DNA from: Petropleomorpha daqingensis
Lineage (GTDB): Bacteria; Actinomycetota; Actinomycetes; Mycobacteriales; Geodermatophilaceae
Reading direction: 5' to 3'
Assembly: GCF_013408985.1 (NCBI RefSeq)
Contig: NZ_JACBZT010000001.1
Span: forward strand, 1,054,001-1,118,000
DNA: 64,000 nucleotides
This document shows, one piece after another, positions 40,500 through 49,793 of this stretch. The notes beneath the pieces were generated by a model. That model had not been told where the DNA came from and did not search any database. It saw only the letters and a list, made by a program, of their open reading frames with translations. Every line of letters starts with the position of its first letter. The first letter of the stretch is position 1. The translations under genes and the position numbers were made by a program.

Positions 40500-40996
40500 G
40501 CTCCGAGCTGCCGCCGGGGGCCCGGGCCGTGGTCGTCACCGCGTCCAACCGGGCGTCGGCGGGCGTCTACGAGGACCGCAGCGGGCAGGCGCTCGCGGCC
40601 GGGCTGCGGGAGCTCGGGTTCGCGGTGGACGGTCCGCACGTGCGCCCGGACGACGTCGACCTGCTCGCCGAGGTGCTGCGGGAGGCGGTGGCGAGCGGGG
40701 CGGACGTCGTCCTGACCACCGGCGGGACCGGGCTGTCCCCCACCGACGTCACCCCTGAGGCCACGCGCGAGGTGCTCGAGCGGGAGGCGCCCGGGATCGC
40801 CGAGGCCGTCCGCCGCTACGGCGCGGCCACGGTGCCGACCTCGGTGCTGTCCCGCGGTATCGCCGGCACCGCCGGGCGCACGCTGATCGTCAACCTGCCC
40901 GGCTCGACCGGCGGCGTGAAGGACGGCCTCGCCGTCCTCGGCCCGCTGCTCCCCCACGTCGTCAGCCAGCTGCGCGGCGGCGACCACCAGGCCTGA
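40496..40996 (+). CDS. mogA: Molybdopterin adenylyltransferase MogA/MoaB
   Basis: 166 aa. It adenylates molybdopterin before MoeA acts. The MoCF-binding fold has TTGGTGLSPTDVTPEAT (about 81-97) and GIAGTAGRTLIVNLPGSTGGVKD. Overlaps the moaC stop by ATGA. Whether it should be named MogA or MoaB cannot be decided here. It ends at the hairpin at 40996. Confidence 0.93.
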   Translation: MSSELPPGARAVVVTASNRASAGVYEDRSGQALAAGLRELGFAVDGPHVRPDDVDLLAEVLREAVASGADVVLTTGGTGLSPTDVTPEATREVLEREAPGIAEAVRRYGAATVPTSVLSRGIAGTAGRTLIVNLPGSTGGVKDGLAVLGPLLPHVVSQLRGGDHQA

Positions 40997-41040
40997 GCGG
41001 AGTGGATCTGTGCGCGTCACCGGCACGGATCCACTCCGCT
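40996..41040. terminator. Bidirectional terminator between mogA and fdhD
   Basis: An 18-bp stem (40996-41013 with 41023-41040; one U-G wobble) around a 9-nt loop. It begins on the last base of the mogA stop codon and ends inside the fdhD stop codon, serving two convergent genes. Confidence 0.88.
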
Positions 41041-41866
41041 ACCCCAGCACGATCCGCTCGGGACAGCTGTAGACGTTGCAGCCGTCGCCGCGGAGGAAGC
41101 CGACCAGCGTGATGCCCAGCTCGCGGGCCAGCTCGACGGCCAGGGACGACGGCGCGGACACCGCCGCGAGCACCGGGATGCCGGCCATCGCCGCCTTCTG
41201 CGTCAGCTCGAAGCTCGACCGGCCGCTGACCATGAGCACGTGCCCGGCCAGTGGCAGCCGGCCGGCGCGCACCGCGTCGCCGACGACCTTGTCGACGGCG
41301 TTGTGCCGGCCGACGTCCTCGCGCAGGGCGACCAGCGAGCCGTCTGCTGTGAACAGCCCGGCCGCGTGCAGGCCACCGGTCTTGTCGAACACCTGCTGGG
41401 CCGCGCGCAGCCGGTCGGGCAGCGCGAGCAGCACCTCCAGCGGCAGCCGCAGCGGATCGGCGGCGATGTCGAACGCGGTCTTCGTGCGCAGGGCGTCGAT
41501 GCTCGCCTTGCCGCAGACCCCGCACGAGCTCGACGTGTAGAAGTTCCGGTCGAGTGCGGTGTCCGGCGCCTCCACACCGGGGGCGAGGTCGACATCGACG
41601 ACGTTGTAGGTGTTGCGGCCGTCGTCGTCCACCGAGTTGCAGTACCGCAGACCGGCGACGTCGTCCGCGGAGCGGATGACCGCCTCGGTGGCCAGGAAGC
41701 CGTGCACGAGGTCGAAGTCGTCGCCCGGCGTGCGCATGGTGACGGCGAGCGGTGCGCCGCCGAGCCGGATCTCCAGCGGCTCCTCGGCCGCGACGGTGTC
41801 CGGCCGGGTGCTGTGCGCCGCCCCCCGGATGCGCAGCACCGGCGTCCGGCTCGTGACTCGTCCCAC
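41039..41866 (-). CDS. fdhD: Formate dehydrogenase accessory sulfurtransferase FdhD
   Basis: 275 aa from GTG 41866. It delivers sulfur to the bis-MGD cofactor of formate dehydrogenases. The SSCGVCGKASID segment holds the key cysteines; MTPGDDFDLVHGFL-like text (residues about 43-55) and DVGRHNAVDK follow. No formate dehydrogenase gene lies in the window. It is divergent from mobA. Confidence 0.96.
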   Translation of the reverse strand: MGRVTSRTPVLRIRGAAHSTRPDTVAAEEPLEIRLGGAPLAVTMRTPGDDFDLVHGFLATEAVIRSADDVAGLRYCNSVDDDGRNTYNVVDVDLAPGVEAPDTALDRNFYTSSSCGVCGKASIDALRTKTAFDIAADPLRLPLEVLLALPDRLRAAQQVFDKTGGLHAAGLFTADGSLVALREDVGRHNAVDKVVGDAVRAGRLPLAGHVLMVSGRSSFELTQKAAMAGIPVLAAVSAPSSLAVELARELGITLVGFLRGDGCNVYSCPERIVLG

Positions 41867-41909
41867 GAGGACGAACGGTACCCACGGAACAGGCCTTACC
41901 GTGCAGGTC

Positions 41910-42524
41910 ATGGACGAGCCCGTTCCGCTGCCGCCGTACGCGGCCGTGGTGCTGGCGGGCGGTCGCGCGGCGCGGCTGGGGGGGCAGGCCAAGCCCCAGC
42001 TGGACGTCGGCGGCCGCCCGATGCTCGCCACCGTGCTCGCGGCCGTGGCCGACGCGCAGCGACGGGTCGTCGTCGGTCCGCCCCAGGGCGTACCGGACGG
42101 CGTCGTGGTCGTCCGGGAGGATCCGCCGCGGGGCGGCCCGGTGGCCGCGCTCAAGGCCGGTCTCGCCGAGGTGCCGACCGACGTCGTCGCCGTCCTGGCC
42201 GGCGACCTGCCGTTCCTCACCGCCGATCTGGTGCGGGCGCTGCGCGAGCGGCTCACCGGGGACGGGGTCCTCGTCGTCGACGACACCGGGCAGGACCAGC
42301 TGCTGCTCGGCATGTGGCGGACGGCGGTGCTGCGCGCGGCCGTCGCCGACGTGAGCGGGCCGACGTCGATGCGCAAGGTGCTCAGCCCGCTCGCGGTGCG
42401 CCGCTACCGGCCGCTCGTCGAGCCCGGGATGCCCCCACCGTGGACCGACTGCGACACGCCCGCCGAGCTCGCCCGGGCCCGCCAGGCGGCCGAACGGCTG
42501 CGCAGGTCCGGCGTTCGGGAGTAG
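41910..42524 (+). CDS. mobA: Molybdenum cofactor guanylyltransferase MobA
   Basis: 204 aa. It adds GMP to molybdopterin to make MGD. VVLAGGRAARLGGQAKPQL has the nucleotide-binding glycines and Lys of the family, and AGDLPFL the Mg2+ Asp. TACCGT (41897-41902) ends 7 nt before the ATG, so the mRNA is probably leaderless. Divergent from fdhD across a 43-bp gap. Both serve the MGD cofactor. Confidence 0.9.
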   Translation: MDEPVPLPPYAAVVLAGGRAARLGGQAKPQLDVGGRPMLATVLAAVADAQRRVVVGPPQGVPDGVVVVREDPPRGGPVAALKAGLAEVPTDVVAVLAGDLPFLTADLVRALRERLTGDGVLVVDDTGQDQLLLGMWRTAVLRAAVADVSGPTSMRKVLSPLAVRRYRPLVEPGMPPPWTDCDTPAELARARQAAERLRRSGVRE

Positions 42525-42533
42525 AACGGCGGC

Positions 42534-43196
42534 ATGCGCGTCGTCGTCGCCGGGGCTCACGGGCAGGTCGCCCGCCGCCTCGGCCGCCTCCTGTCCGGCC
42601 GCGGCGACACCGTCGTCGGCATCGTCCGCAACCCCGACCACCGGGCCGACCTCGAGGACGACGGCGTGCAGCCGGCCGTGCTCGACCTCGAGCACGCCTC
42701 GGTCGACGAGGTCGCCGAGGTGGTGAACGGAGCCGACGCGGTGGTCTTCGCCGCCGGCGCCGGCCCCGGCAGCGGCGAGGCACGCAAGCACACCGTCGAC
42801 CACGGTGCCGCGGTGCTGCTCGCCGACGCGGCGGAGAAGGCCGGGGTGCGGCCGTACCTGCTCGTCTCGTCGATGGGCGTGGAGCAGGCCCGCCACGGGA
42901 CGCCGCACGGCATGGACCCGGTGTTCGCCGTCTACCTGCAGGCCAAGCTGCGCGCGGAGGACCAGATCCTCCCCCGGCCGGCCCTCGACACCACGATCGT
43001 GCGGCCCGGCCGGCTGACCGACGAGGCGGGCACGGGGCGGGTCACCCTGGCGCACGGCGTGGACTACGGCGAGATCCCCCGGGACGACGTCGCGGCCGTG
43101 CTCGCCGAGATCCTGCGCGCCGGCGCGAGCAACGACGTCGTCGAACTGGTCGGCGGCGACACCCCCATCGCGGAGGCCGTCGCCGCGCTGCCCTAG
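42534..43196 (+). CDS. NAD(P)-binding SDR/epimerase-like protein
   Basis: 220 aa. The N-terminal Rossmann motif VVVAGAHGQVARRL (residues 3-16) is that of atypical SDR, YwnB/NmrA-like proteins. YLLVSSMGVEQ and VRPGRLTDE follow. The substrate is unknown; it may be a sugar epimerase-like redox protein. It starts 9 bp after mobA and overlaps the convergent GNAT gene by 4 bp. Confidence 0.85.
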   Translation: MRVVVAGAHGQVARRLGRLLSGRGDTVVGIVRNPDHRADLEDDGVQPAVLDLEHASVDEVAEVVNGADAVVFAAGAGPGSGEARKHTVDHGAAVLLADAAEKAGVRPYLLVSSMGVEQARHGTPHGMDPVFAVYLQAKLRAEDQILPRPALDTTIVRPGRLTDEAGTGRVTLAHGVDYGEIPRDDVAAVLAEILRAGASNDVVELVGGDTPIAEAVAALP

Positions 43197-43747
43197 GAGT
43201 CGCGCAGCCCGACGGCGTCGTGGTCCCAGAAGGTCTGCCGGTACACGAGCGTGCCCGTCATCCAAGGCTCGTGAGCGCGCAGCAGGCGCACCTGGAACGC
43301 GACGTCGGGGATCCGCAGCGACGGCCTGCGGAAGCCGAGCTCGCCGGCGGCGACGAACCCGCGCCGCCGGTAGTAGGCCGGGTCCCCCTCCAGGAAGACC
43401 GCGGGCACGCCGAGGTCGTCGAGCTCGGCGACGCCGTGCTCGATCAGCGCGGCGCCCACGCCTCGACGCTGGTGATCGGGGTGGACGGCGATGGGGCTGA
43501 GCACCTGGACCTCGACCAGCCGCGGCGGTGCGTCCAGCAGGCTGCGGGTGAACAGCACGTGCCCGACGACCTCGTCGTCCTCGCAGGCGACCAGCGAGAG
43601 CCCCTGCTCGGTGGCCAGGCTGCGGCGCAGGTCGACCAGCAGCGGAGCGACCACGTCCTCGCCGTGCCGGCCGAAGGCGCGTCGGTGGATGTCGGCCACC
43701 CGGTCGTGGTCGGCCGGCTGCTCGGGTCGGATCAGCACGGCGCGCAC
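43193..43747 (-). CDS. GNAT family N-acetyltransferase
   Basis: 184 aa. The acetyl-CoA signature is PDHQRRGVGAALIEHGV (about 95-111), with the family's EGDPAYYRRRGF segment. It resembles the YhbS-type GNATs. The substrate is unknown. It stands alone between the convergent SDR-like gene and truA. Confidence 0.88.
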   Translation of the reverse strand: MRAVLIRPEQPADHDRVADIHRRAFGRHGEDVVAPLLVDLRRSLATEQGLSLVACEDDEVVGHVLFTRSLLDAPPRLVEVQVLSPIAVHPDHQRRGVGAALIEHGVAELDDLGVPAVFLEGDPAYYRRRGFVAAGELGFRRPSLRIPDVAFQVRLLRAHEPWMTGTLVYRQTFWDHDAVGLRDS

Positions 43748-43789
43748 CGTAGGCAGGCGGTGTCGGCGCGGTCCATCGGGTTTCCGCGC

Positions 43790-44635
43790 TCAGCTGCGCC
43801 GGGCGCGGGTCACCTCGGCGCGGGCCGCGAGCATGTCGGCCGGCGGGTAGTCGACGCGGACCAGCGTGAGCCCGGCGGCGGGGGCGACGGTCACGTCGTC
43901 GGCCCGCTCGGTCCGGCTCAGCAGCTCCGCCGGCCACGCGGCCGGACGGCGCCCCTCGCCCACCGCCAGCAGGGCGCCGACGAGGCTGCGCACCATCGAG
44001 TGGCAGAAGGCGTCGGCCGAGGCTGCGATCGTGACCAGGTCGCCGTCGCGGGCCACGTCGAGGGCCAGCAGCGTGCGGATGGTGGTCGCGCCCTCGCGGC
44101 GGCGGCAGTAGGCCGCGAAGTCGTGGCGGCCGAGCAGGGTCGCGGCGGCCGCCGTCATCGCCCCGGCGTCGAGGGAGCGGGGCCAGGCGACGGTGTCGGC
44201 CCGGCGCAGCGGTGACGGGCCGCCGGGGGCGTCGGTGAGCCGGTAGACGTAGTGCCGCGCGAGCGCCCCGAAGCGGGCGTCGAAGTCGGGGTGCGCCTCG
44301 GTGACCGAGGGGACGGCGATGTCGGCGGCGAGGACGCCGCGCAGCCGGCGCACCAGTTTCTCGCGGTGCTGCTCCCAGACGGCCCGGGGAAGGTCCAGCG
44401 AGGCGACCTGGCCCGTGGCGTGCACGCCGGCGTCGGTCCGCCCGGCGACGGTCAGCGCGACCGGCACGCGCAGGACGGTGGCCAGCGCGGCCTCGAGCTC
44501 GGCCTGCACGGTGCGGCGTCCGGGCTGCTTGGCCCAGCCGGACAGCGCCGTCCCGTCGTACTGCACGTCCAGGCGGACGCGAACGAGCCCGCCCCCGGGG
44601 TCGGGGACGGGCTCGTCGAGGTCGTGCTGCGTCAA
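43790..44635 (-). CDS. truA: tRNA pseudouridine(38-40) synthase
   Basis: 281 aa. It makes pseudouridine at positions 38-40 of tRNA. Catalytic Asp68 sits in AGRTDAGVHA, with RLDVQYDGTALSGWAKQ at the start. Last gene of the rplQ/rpoA transcription group, as usual in actinobacteria. Confidence 0.97.
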   Translation of the reverse strand: MTQHDLDEPVPDPGGGLVRVRLDVQYDGTALSGWAKQPGRRTVQAELEAALATVLRVPVALTVAGRTDAGVHATGQVASLDLPRAVWEQHREKLVRRLRGVLAADIAVPSVTEAHPDFDARFGALARHYVYRLTDAPGGPSPLRRADTVAWPRSLDAGAMTAAAATLLGRHDFAAYCRRREGATTIRTLLALDVARDGDLVTIAASADAFCHSMVRSLVGALLAVGEGRRPAAWPAELLSRTERADDVTVAPAAGLTLVRVDYPPADMLAARAEVTRARRS

Positions 44636-44657
44636 GCAGGGACCGGTGATCAGAGGA

Positions 44658-45404
44658 TCACTTGGGGTCGGGGGCGGACTCGCCCCCCGGGGCGTCCGCG
44701 CCCGCGGTGGCCGCGTCGCCGAGCTCGGCGGCCTCCACCTCGGCGGCGGCGGCAGCGGCGACCTCGGGCGAGACGTTGTCGCTGTCGACGACCGCAGCGT
44801 TCTCGCGCTCGGGCTCCGGCGTCACGTCACCGTCGTCCTGGCGCTCGTCGTCGGGCAGGAAGACGTCGTCGACGACCTCCTCCGCGCTCTCCTCGGCCGT
44901 GGTGTCCTCGGCCGTGGTGTCCTCGGCCTCGGCGGTCTCCACGGCGTCCGCGGTGACCTCACCGGCGGCCGACGCCGCACCCTTGCGCGGGGCGAACCGG
45001 GTGCCGCGGGCGCGCTCGGCCTCACCGACGGCCTGCTGGCCCACGGTCAGCGCCTCGACCAGCTCGATGACCGCCATGGGGGCGTTGTCGCCCTTGCGGT
45101 TGCCCACCTTGGTGATGCGCGTGTAGCCGCCGGCGCGGTTCTCGTAGCGCGGGCCGATCTCGGCGAACAGGGTGTGCACGACGTCCTTGTCGCGGATGAC
45201 GGTCATCACCTGACGCCGGGCGTGCAGGTCACCGCGCTTGGCGAAGGTGACCAGCTTCTCGGCGAACGGACGCAGCCGCTTCGCCTTCGCCTCGGTGGTG
45301 GTGATCCGCCCGTGCTCGAACAGCGACGTGGCCAAGTTGGCCAGCATCAGCCGCTCGTGCGAGGGAGACCCGCCGAGACGGGGGCCCTTGGTGGGGGTGG
45401 GCAT
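44658..45404 (-). CDS. rplQ: Ribosomal protein bL17 with long acidic C-terminal extension
   Basis: 248 aa, where E. coli L17 has 127. The core (1-125: [42 protein letters not shown]-type start, abbreviated) is complete. Residues about 128-248 are an Ala/Glu/Asp-rich tail without obvious fold, with a DTTAE repeat coded by a 15-bp tandem repeat (44890-44928). Such tails occur on L17 of several actinobacteria; length varies. Confidence 0.95.
   Translation of the reverse strand: MPTPTKGPRLGGSPSHERLMLANLATSLFEHGRITTTEAKAKRLRPFAEKLVTFAKRGDLHARRQVMTVIRDKDVVHTLFAEIGPRYENRAGGYTRITKVGNRKGDNAPMAVIELVEALTVGQQAVGEAERARGTRFAPRKGAASAAGEVTADAVETAEAEDTTAEDTTAEESAEEVVDDVFLPDDERQDDGDVTPEPERENAAVVDSDNVSPEVAAAAAAEVEAAELGDAATAGADAPGGESAPDPK
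44890..44928 (-). repeat. 15-bp tandem repeat in the rplQ tail
   Basis: TCCTCGGCCGTGGTG occurs at 44890-44904 and 44905-44919, then the first nine bases again at 44920-44928 (2.6 copies). It encodes the repeated DTTAE in the acidic extension of L17. Slippage could change tail length in frame. Confidence 0.8.
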
Positions 45405-45500
45405 GTCGGTCCTTCCTCAGGCAACCGGGCGAGCGGGCCGGGTGCGGTGCGTGTACTGCCGAAAGTCGCTGTTCAGTGTGGCGGGCCGGGAGGCCCGGCC

Positions 45501-45523
45501 GGACGGCGGGGGTGCCGCCGTCC
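45501..45523 (-). terminator. Hairpin between rpoA and rplQ
   Basis: GGACGGCGG (45501-45509) and CCGCCGTCC (45515-45523) form a perfect 9-bp stem around GGGTG. It lies just after the rpoA stop and before rplQ. No U-run is seen, so it may attenuate or protect rather than end transcription. Confidence 0.5.
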
Positions 45524-45535
45524 GCCCGGCGCAGC

Positions 45536-46609
45536 TCAGAGCTGCTCGGTCTCCTGGTAGGACCCGTCGTCGTACGCCTGGCCGTAGTCCGTGCCGTAGT
45601 CGGCGGTGCCGTGGTAGGCGTCGGTCTCGTAGCCCTCGTCGTAGCTCTCGACCGAGCTCGGGATGAACCCGGGCGGGCTGTCCTTGAGCGCGAGACCCAT
45701 GGCCGCCAGCTTCATCTTGACCTCGTCGATCGACTTGGCCCCGAAGTTGCGGATGTCGAGCAGGTCGGCCTCCGAGCGGGTGACGAGCTCACCGACGGTG
45801 TGCACGCCCTCGCGCTTGAGGCAGTTGTAGGACCGGACGGTGAGGTCCATGTCCTCGATCGGCATCGAGAAGTTCGCGATGTCCGCGGCCTCGGCCGGGC
45901 TCGGGCCGACCTCGATGCCCTCGGCGTCGACGTTCAGCTCGCGCAGCAAGCCGAACAGCTCGACCAGGGTCGAGCCGGCGCTGGCGATCGCGTCGCGGGG
46001 AGCGATCGACGGCTTGGTCTCGACGTCGACGACCAGGCGGTCGAAGTCGGTGCGCTGCTCGACACGGGTGGCCTCGACGGCGTAGGTGACCTTGAGGACC
46101 GGCGAGTAGATGGAGTCGACGGGGATCCGGCCGATCTCCTGACCGGGCTGCTTGTTCTGCGGCGCCGGCACGTAGCCGCGGCCCCGCTCGACGACCAGCT
46201 CGATCTCCAGGCGGCCCTTGCCGTTCAGGGTCGCGATGTGCAGCTCGGGGTTATGCACCTCGACGCCCGCGGGCGGCGCGATGTCGGCCGCGGTGACCTC
46301 GCCGGGGCCCTGCTTGCGCAGGTACATGGTCACCGGCTCGTCGGAGTCGGAGCTGACGACCAGGCCCTTGAGGTTGAGGATGATCTCGGTGACGTCCTCC
46401 TTGACACCCGGCACGGTGGTGAACTCGTGCAGGGTCCCCTCGATCCGGATGCTGGTGACAGCCGCACCGGGGATCGAGGACAGGAGCGTGCGCCGCAGGG
46501 AGTTGCCGAGGGTGTATCCGAAGCCGGGCTCGAGCGGCTCGATGACGAACCGGGAGCGCTGCTCGGTGAGGGTCTCCTCGGTCAGCGTCGGACGCTGGGC
46601 GATGAGCAT
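45536..46609 (-). CDS. rpoA: RNA polymerase alpha subunit
   Basis: 357 aa. The N-terminal assembly domain (1-230, [23 protein letters not shown]) and the C-terminal DNA/regulator-binding domain (about 248-315, [33 protein letters not shown]) are intact. The last ~40 residues are Tyr/Asp-rich and disordered, a variable feature in actinobacteria. AAGGAG lies 10 nt upstream of the ATG. Confidence 0.98.
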   Translation of the reverse strand: MLIAQRPTLTEETLTEQRSRFVIEPLEPGFGYTLGNSLRRTLLSSIPGAAVTSIRIEGTLHEFTTVPGVKEDVTEIILNLKGLVVSSDSDEPVTMYLRKQGPGEVTAADIAPPAGVEVHNPELHIATLNGKGRLEIELVVERGRGYVPAPQNKQPGQEIGRIPVDSIYSPVLKVTYAVEATRVEQRTDFDRLVVDVETKPSIAPRDAIASAGSTLVELFGLLRELNVDAEGIEVGPSPAEAADIANFSMPIEDMDLTVRSYNCLKREGVHTVGELVTRSEADLLDIRNFGAKSIDEVKMKLAAMGLALKDSPPGFIPSSVESYDEGYETDAYHGTADYGTDYGQAYDDGSYQETEQL

Positions 46610-46671
46610 TGTCGATGTTCTCCTTCAGGTCCTCCGGCGACCGCCATATGACGCCGTGAGGGGGTGGTGCT

Positions 46672-46705
46672 GGCGTCGGCGGGCATCTGTCCGCCCGCCG
46701 ACGCC
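46672..46705 (-). terminator. Hairpin between rpsD and rpoA
   Basis: GGCGTCGGCGGGC (46672-46684) pairs perfectly with 46693-46705 around an 8-nt loop. It stands in the 113-bp gap between rpsD and rpoA. Together with the other hairpins it divides the cluster into segments. Confidence 0.6.
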
Positions 46706-46722
46706 GGTGGTGCAGCGAGCTC

Positions 46723-47349
46723 TTACTTGGAGTAGAGCTCGACGATCAGCTGCTCCTGGACCGGGGTGTCGATGACCTGCCGGGCCGGGATGCTGTGGAC
46801 CAAGACGCGCAGCTGGCTGCTGATGACCTCCAGCCACGCCGGCACCGGACGCTCGCCGGCGCGGGCCTGGGCGATCTGGAAGGGCACCATCGCCTTCGAC
46901 TTCTCGGCGACCTCGATGATGTCGTTCTCGCTCACGCGGTACGACGGGATGTCGACCTTGCGGCCGTTGACCCGGATGTGCCCGTGGCGGACCAGCTGGC
47001 GGGCCATGTCGCGGGACTCGGCGAAGCCGGCCCGGTACACGACGTTGTCCAGCCGCGACTCCAGGATCTGGAGCAGGACCTCACCGGTCTTGCCGGTCTT
47101 GCGGTTGGCCTCTTCGTAGTAGCCGCGGAACTGCTTCTCCAGCACGCCGTAGATGCGGCGGGCCTTCTGCTTCTCGCGCAGCTGCAGCAGGTACTCGCTG
47201 TCCTTGCTGCGACCCCGGCCGTGCTCGCCCGGCGGGTAGGGCCGGATCTCGATCGGGCACTTCGGGGACTCGCACTTGCTGCCCTTGAGGAACAGCTTCA
47301 TCTTCTCGCGCCTGCACAGGCGGCAGTCGGCTCCGGCGTAACGGGCCAC
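46723..47349 (-). CDS. rpsD: Ribosomal protein uS4 (zinc-binding, C+ form)
   Basis: 208 aa. It nucleates 30S assembly. Cys9, Cys12, Cys26 and Cys31 (CRLC and CESPKC) form the zinc site of the C+ type, so a C- paralogue might exist for zinc shortage. The S4 RNA-binding domain (about 98-160) contains [13 protein letters not shown]. It lies between rpsK and rpoA. Confidence 0.98.
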   Translation of the reverse strand: MARYAGADCRLCRREKMKLFLKGSKCESPKCPIEIRPYPPGEHGRGRSKDSEYLLQLREKQKARRIYGVLEKQFRGYYEEANRKTGKTGEVLLQILESRLDNVVYRAGFAESRDMARQLVRHGHIRVNGRKVDIPSYRVSENDIIEVAEKSKAMVPFQIAQARAGERPVPAWLEVISSQLRVLVHSIPARQVIDTPVQEQLIVELYSK

Positions 47350-47384
47350 GGTTTCTCTACCTCTTCTGTCTCGTCAGTGGCCGG

Positions 47385-47792
47385 TCAGACCCGGCGACGC
47401 TTCTTCGGGCGGCAGCCGTTGTGCGGCTGCGGGGTGACGTCCTGGATCTGCCCCACCTCGAGGCCGGTGGCCTGGAGCGAGCGGATCGCGGTCTCCCGGC
47501 CCGAACCCGGGCCCTTCACGAAGACGTCGACCTTGCGCATGCCGTGCTCCTGCGCCTTGCGGGCCGCGTTCTCGGCGGCCATCTGCGCGGCGAACGGCGT
47601 CGACTTGCGCGAGCCCTTGAACCCGACGTGGCCGGCGGAGGCCCAGCTGATCACGTTCCCGTTCGGGTCGGTGATCGACACGATCGTGTTGTTGAACGTG
47701 CTCTTGATGTGCGCAGCGCCGTGGGCGACGTTCTTCTTCTCCTTGCGGCGGACCTTCTTGGCGCCGGCCGCAGCGCGAGCCCTGGGAGGCAT
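47385..47792 (-). CDS. rpsK: Ribosomal protein uS11
   Basis: 135 aa. It forms part of the 30S platform. [23 protein letters not shown] and the C-terminal [16 protein letters not shown] are characteristic. Between rpsM and rpsD in the usual order. Confidence 0.98.
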   Translation of the reverse strand: MPPRARAAAGAKKVRRKEKKNVAHGAAHIKSTFNNTIVSITDPNGNVISWASAGHVGFKGSRKSTPFAAQMAAENAARKAQEHGMRKVDVFVKGPGSGRETAIRSLQATGLEVGQIQDVTPQPHNGCRPKKRRRV

Positions 47793-47837
47793 GAGTCTTT
47801 CCGGTTCCTAACTGACGTATGGCCTGGGAACACACGC

Positions 47838-47881
47838 GCAGCTCGTCGCTCCCGCCCTCACGGGTCGCTGCGACGAGCTGC
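47838..47881 (-). terminator. Hairpin between rpsM and rpsK
   Basis: GCAGCTCGTCGC (47838-47849) pairs perfectly with 47870-47881, and CCCG/CGGG (47851-47854 with 47861-47864) adds an inner stem. It lies 7 nt after the rpsM stop on the - strand. It could attenuate rpsK or mark an RNA end. Confidence 0.6.
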
Positions 47882-47888
47882 TGCGCGG

Positions 47889-48269
47889 CTACTTCTTGCC
47901 GGCCTTCTTCTTGCCGGCGATGGTCTTGCGCGGGCCCTTGCTCGAGCGCGCGTTGGTGCGGGTGCGCTGACCGTGGACGGGCAGGCCACGACGGTGGCGC
48001 AGCCCCTGGTAGCAGCCGATCTCCACCTTGCGGCGGATGTCGGCGGCCACCTCACGGCGCAGGTCACCCTCGACGCGGAAGTGCTCGTCGATGTAGTCAC
48101 GCAGCTTCAGCAGGTCCTCGTCGCCGAGGTCCTTGACGCGCAGGTCCGGGCTGACGCCCGTCGCGGCCAGGGTCTCCTTGGCGTGGGCCTTGCCGATGCC
48201 GTAGATGTAGGTGAGCGCGATCTCCATCCGCTTCTCGCGGGGCAGGTCGACGCCGGCCAGTCGTGCCAT
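47889..48269 (-). CDS. rpsM: Ribosomal protein uS13
   Basis: 126 aa. It joins the 30S head to the 50S subunit and t[29 protein letters not shown]-type start (abbreviated) and [22 protein letters not shown] are typical. The basic Lys-rich tail contacts P-site tRNA. Confidence 0.98.
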   Translation of the reverse strand: MARLAGVDLPREKRMEIALTYIYGIGKAHAKETLAATGVSPDLRVKDLGDEDLLKLRDYIDEHFRVEGDLRREVAADIRRKVEIGCYQGLRHRRGLPVHGQRTRTNARSSKGPRKTIAGKKKAGKK

Positions 48270-48285
48270 GTCTAAGAGTTCTCCC

Positions 48286-48399
48286 TCAGCCCTGGCGCTG
48301 CTTGTGCCGGGCGTTGTCGCAGATGACCATGACCCGGCCGTGCCGGCGGATCACCTTGCACTTGTCGCAGATCTTCTTCACCGACGGCTGGACCTTCAC
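48286..48399 (-). CDS. rpmJ: Ribosomal protein bL36 (zinc-binding form)
   Basis: 37 aa, GTG 48399 to TGA 48286. It reads [16 protein letters not shown]..., with Cys11, Cys14, Cys27 and His32 as zinc ligands (the CxxC...C...H pattern). It lies between infA and rpsM, its normal place. Its small size makes it easy to miss. Confidence 0.97.
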   Translation of the reverse strand: MKVQPSVKKICDKCKVIRRHGRVMVICDNARHKQRQG

Positions 48400-48468
48400 C
48401 GGTGCCGCCCCTCATTCCTTCTGATCAGGCCACGTGCGCGGGCTGCGGTGTGCAGTCCGCGTGGGTGG

Positions 48469-48690
48469 TCACTTGTAGCGGTAGACGATGCGACCGCGGG
48501 TCAGGTCGTACGGAGACAGCTCCACGACCACGCGGTCCTCGGGCAGGATGCGGATGTAGTGCTGCCGCATCTTGCCGCTGATGTGGGCGAGCACCCGGTG
48601 CCCGTTCTGCAGCTCGACCCGGAACATCGCGTTGGGCAGCGGCTCGACGACGCGACCCTCGACCTCGATGGCCCCGTCCTTCTTCGCCAT
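48469..48690 (-). CDS. infA: Translation initiation factor IF-1
   Basis: 73 aa from ATG 48690 ([20 protein letters not shown]). A longer version from an upstream ATG would add MSG. The S1/OB fold with [20 protein letters not shown] is complete. First gene of infA-rpmJ-rpsM-rpsK-rpsD-rpoA-rplQ-truA. Confidence 0.98.
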   Translation of the reverse strand: MAKKDGAIEVEGRVVEPLPNAMFRVELQNGHRVLAHISGKMRQHYIRILPEDRVVVELSPYDLTRGRIVYRYK

Positions 48691-48845
48691 GCCCGACACG
48701 GCCTCCTGACTCGATGTGCGCCCACGCCGGAACCCGGTGCGAACGCTCGGTGGTTTGCAGAACTGGTGGTGCTGACGTCCTCGCGAGGGCGCCCTGCGTC
48801 ACGCGGCCACAGCACGACAACAGAGCGGCGCGAACGCCATCGGCC

Positions 48846-48874
48846 ACTGTACCCCGCCGTTCCGCCCGTCTCCA
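48846..48874 (-). promoter_or_regulatory. Probable infA operon promoter
   Basis: On the - strand TGGAGA (complement of 48869-48874) and TACAGT (complement of 48846-48851) are 17 bp apart, a good match to principal-sigma boxes. Start near 48839 would give a leader of about 150 nt before infA. It lies just after the map stop. Confidence 0.5.
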
Positions 48875-48910
48875 ACCCGGGCCGGGCGTGACGGGCGACG
48901 CACAGGCGTG

Positions 48911-49714
48911 TCAGCCGTGGACGCGGATCCCGAAGGGCGCCAGTCCCGCGACGCCGCCGTCCTCGGCCGTGAGGACCCACGGGCCCTCGGGGGTGATGGC
49001 CACCGTGTGCTCGAAGTGCGCGGCGCGCGAACCGTCCTTGGTGACGACGGTCCAGCCGTCCTCGAGCTCGGCGGTGGCCGGGTCGCCGACGGTGACCATC
49101 GGCTCGATCGCCAGGACCAGGCCCGGCACCAGCTTCGGACCACGGCCGGCGCGGCCGTAGTTGAGCACGTGCGGGTCCTGGTGCATCTCCGTGCCGATCC
49201 CGTGACCGCCGTAGTGGTCGACGATGCCGTACGGGTGCGCCTCGGCGGTGATGACCTCCTCGACCGCGTGGCTGATGTCGGTCAGCCGGCCGCCGGCGAT
49301 CGCCTTGGCCAGCCCGGCCCACATCGACCGTTCCGTCACGTCGAGCAACGCGGCGTCCTCGGCCGACGGCGCCCCGACGGTCACGGTGACCGCGGAGTCG
49401 CTGTGCCAGCCGGAGAGGATCGCACCGCAGTCGATGGAGATGTTGTCGCCCTCGGCCAGCGTGCGGTCACGGCTGGGGATGCCGTGCACGATCTCGTCGT
49501 TGACCGAGGCGCAGATCGTGCCGGTGAAGCCGTGGTAGCCGAGGAAGTTCGGGATCCCGCCGTGCGAACGGATGTAGTCCTCCGCGACGGCGTCGAGCTC
49601 ACCGGTGCTGACACCGGGGCGGACCGCGGCCTTCACGGCCTTGATCGCCCCGGCCGTCACCAGGCCCGAGGCCCGCATGAGCTCGATCTCCTGCGGGGTC
49701 TTGATCTGGATCAT
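48911..49714 (-). CDS. map: Type I methionine aminopeptidase
   Basis: 267 aa from ATG 49714. It removes N-terminal Met from new proteins. Metal ligands in DCGAILSGWHSDSAVT, GGHGIGTEMHQDP and AIEPMVTVG, and the final Glu region, are intact. It follows adk, as in the spc operon of most actinobacteria. Confidence 0.97.
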   Translation of the reverse strand: MIQIKTPQEIELMRASGLVTAGAIKAVKAAVRPGVSTGELDAVAEDYIRSHGGIPNFLGYHGFTGTICASVNDEIVHGIPSRDRTLAEGDNISIDCGAILSGWHSDSAVTVTVGAPSAEDAALLDVTERSMWAGLAKAIAGGRLTDISHAVEEVITAEAHPYGIVDHYGGHGIGTEMHQDPHVLNYGRAGRGPKLVPGLVLAIEPMVTVGDPATAELEDGWTVVTKDGSRAAHFEHTVAITPEGPWVLTAEDGGVAGLAPFGIRVHG

Positions 49715-49793
49715 GCGTCCACTCCACTTCGCCAGCAGCGGGATGCGGGCGAGGATCCCGGTACCCCCTGCGGCACGCACAGCCTCGCGCTGC

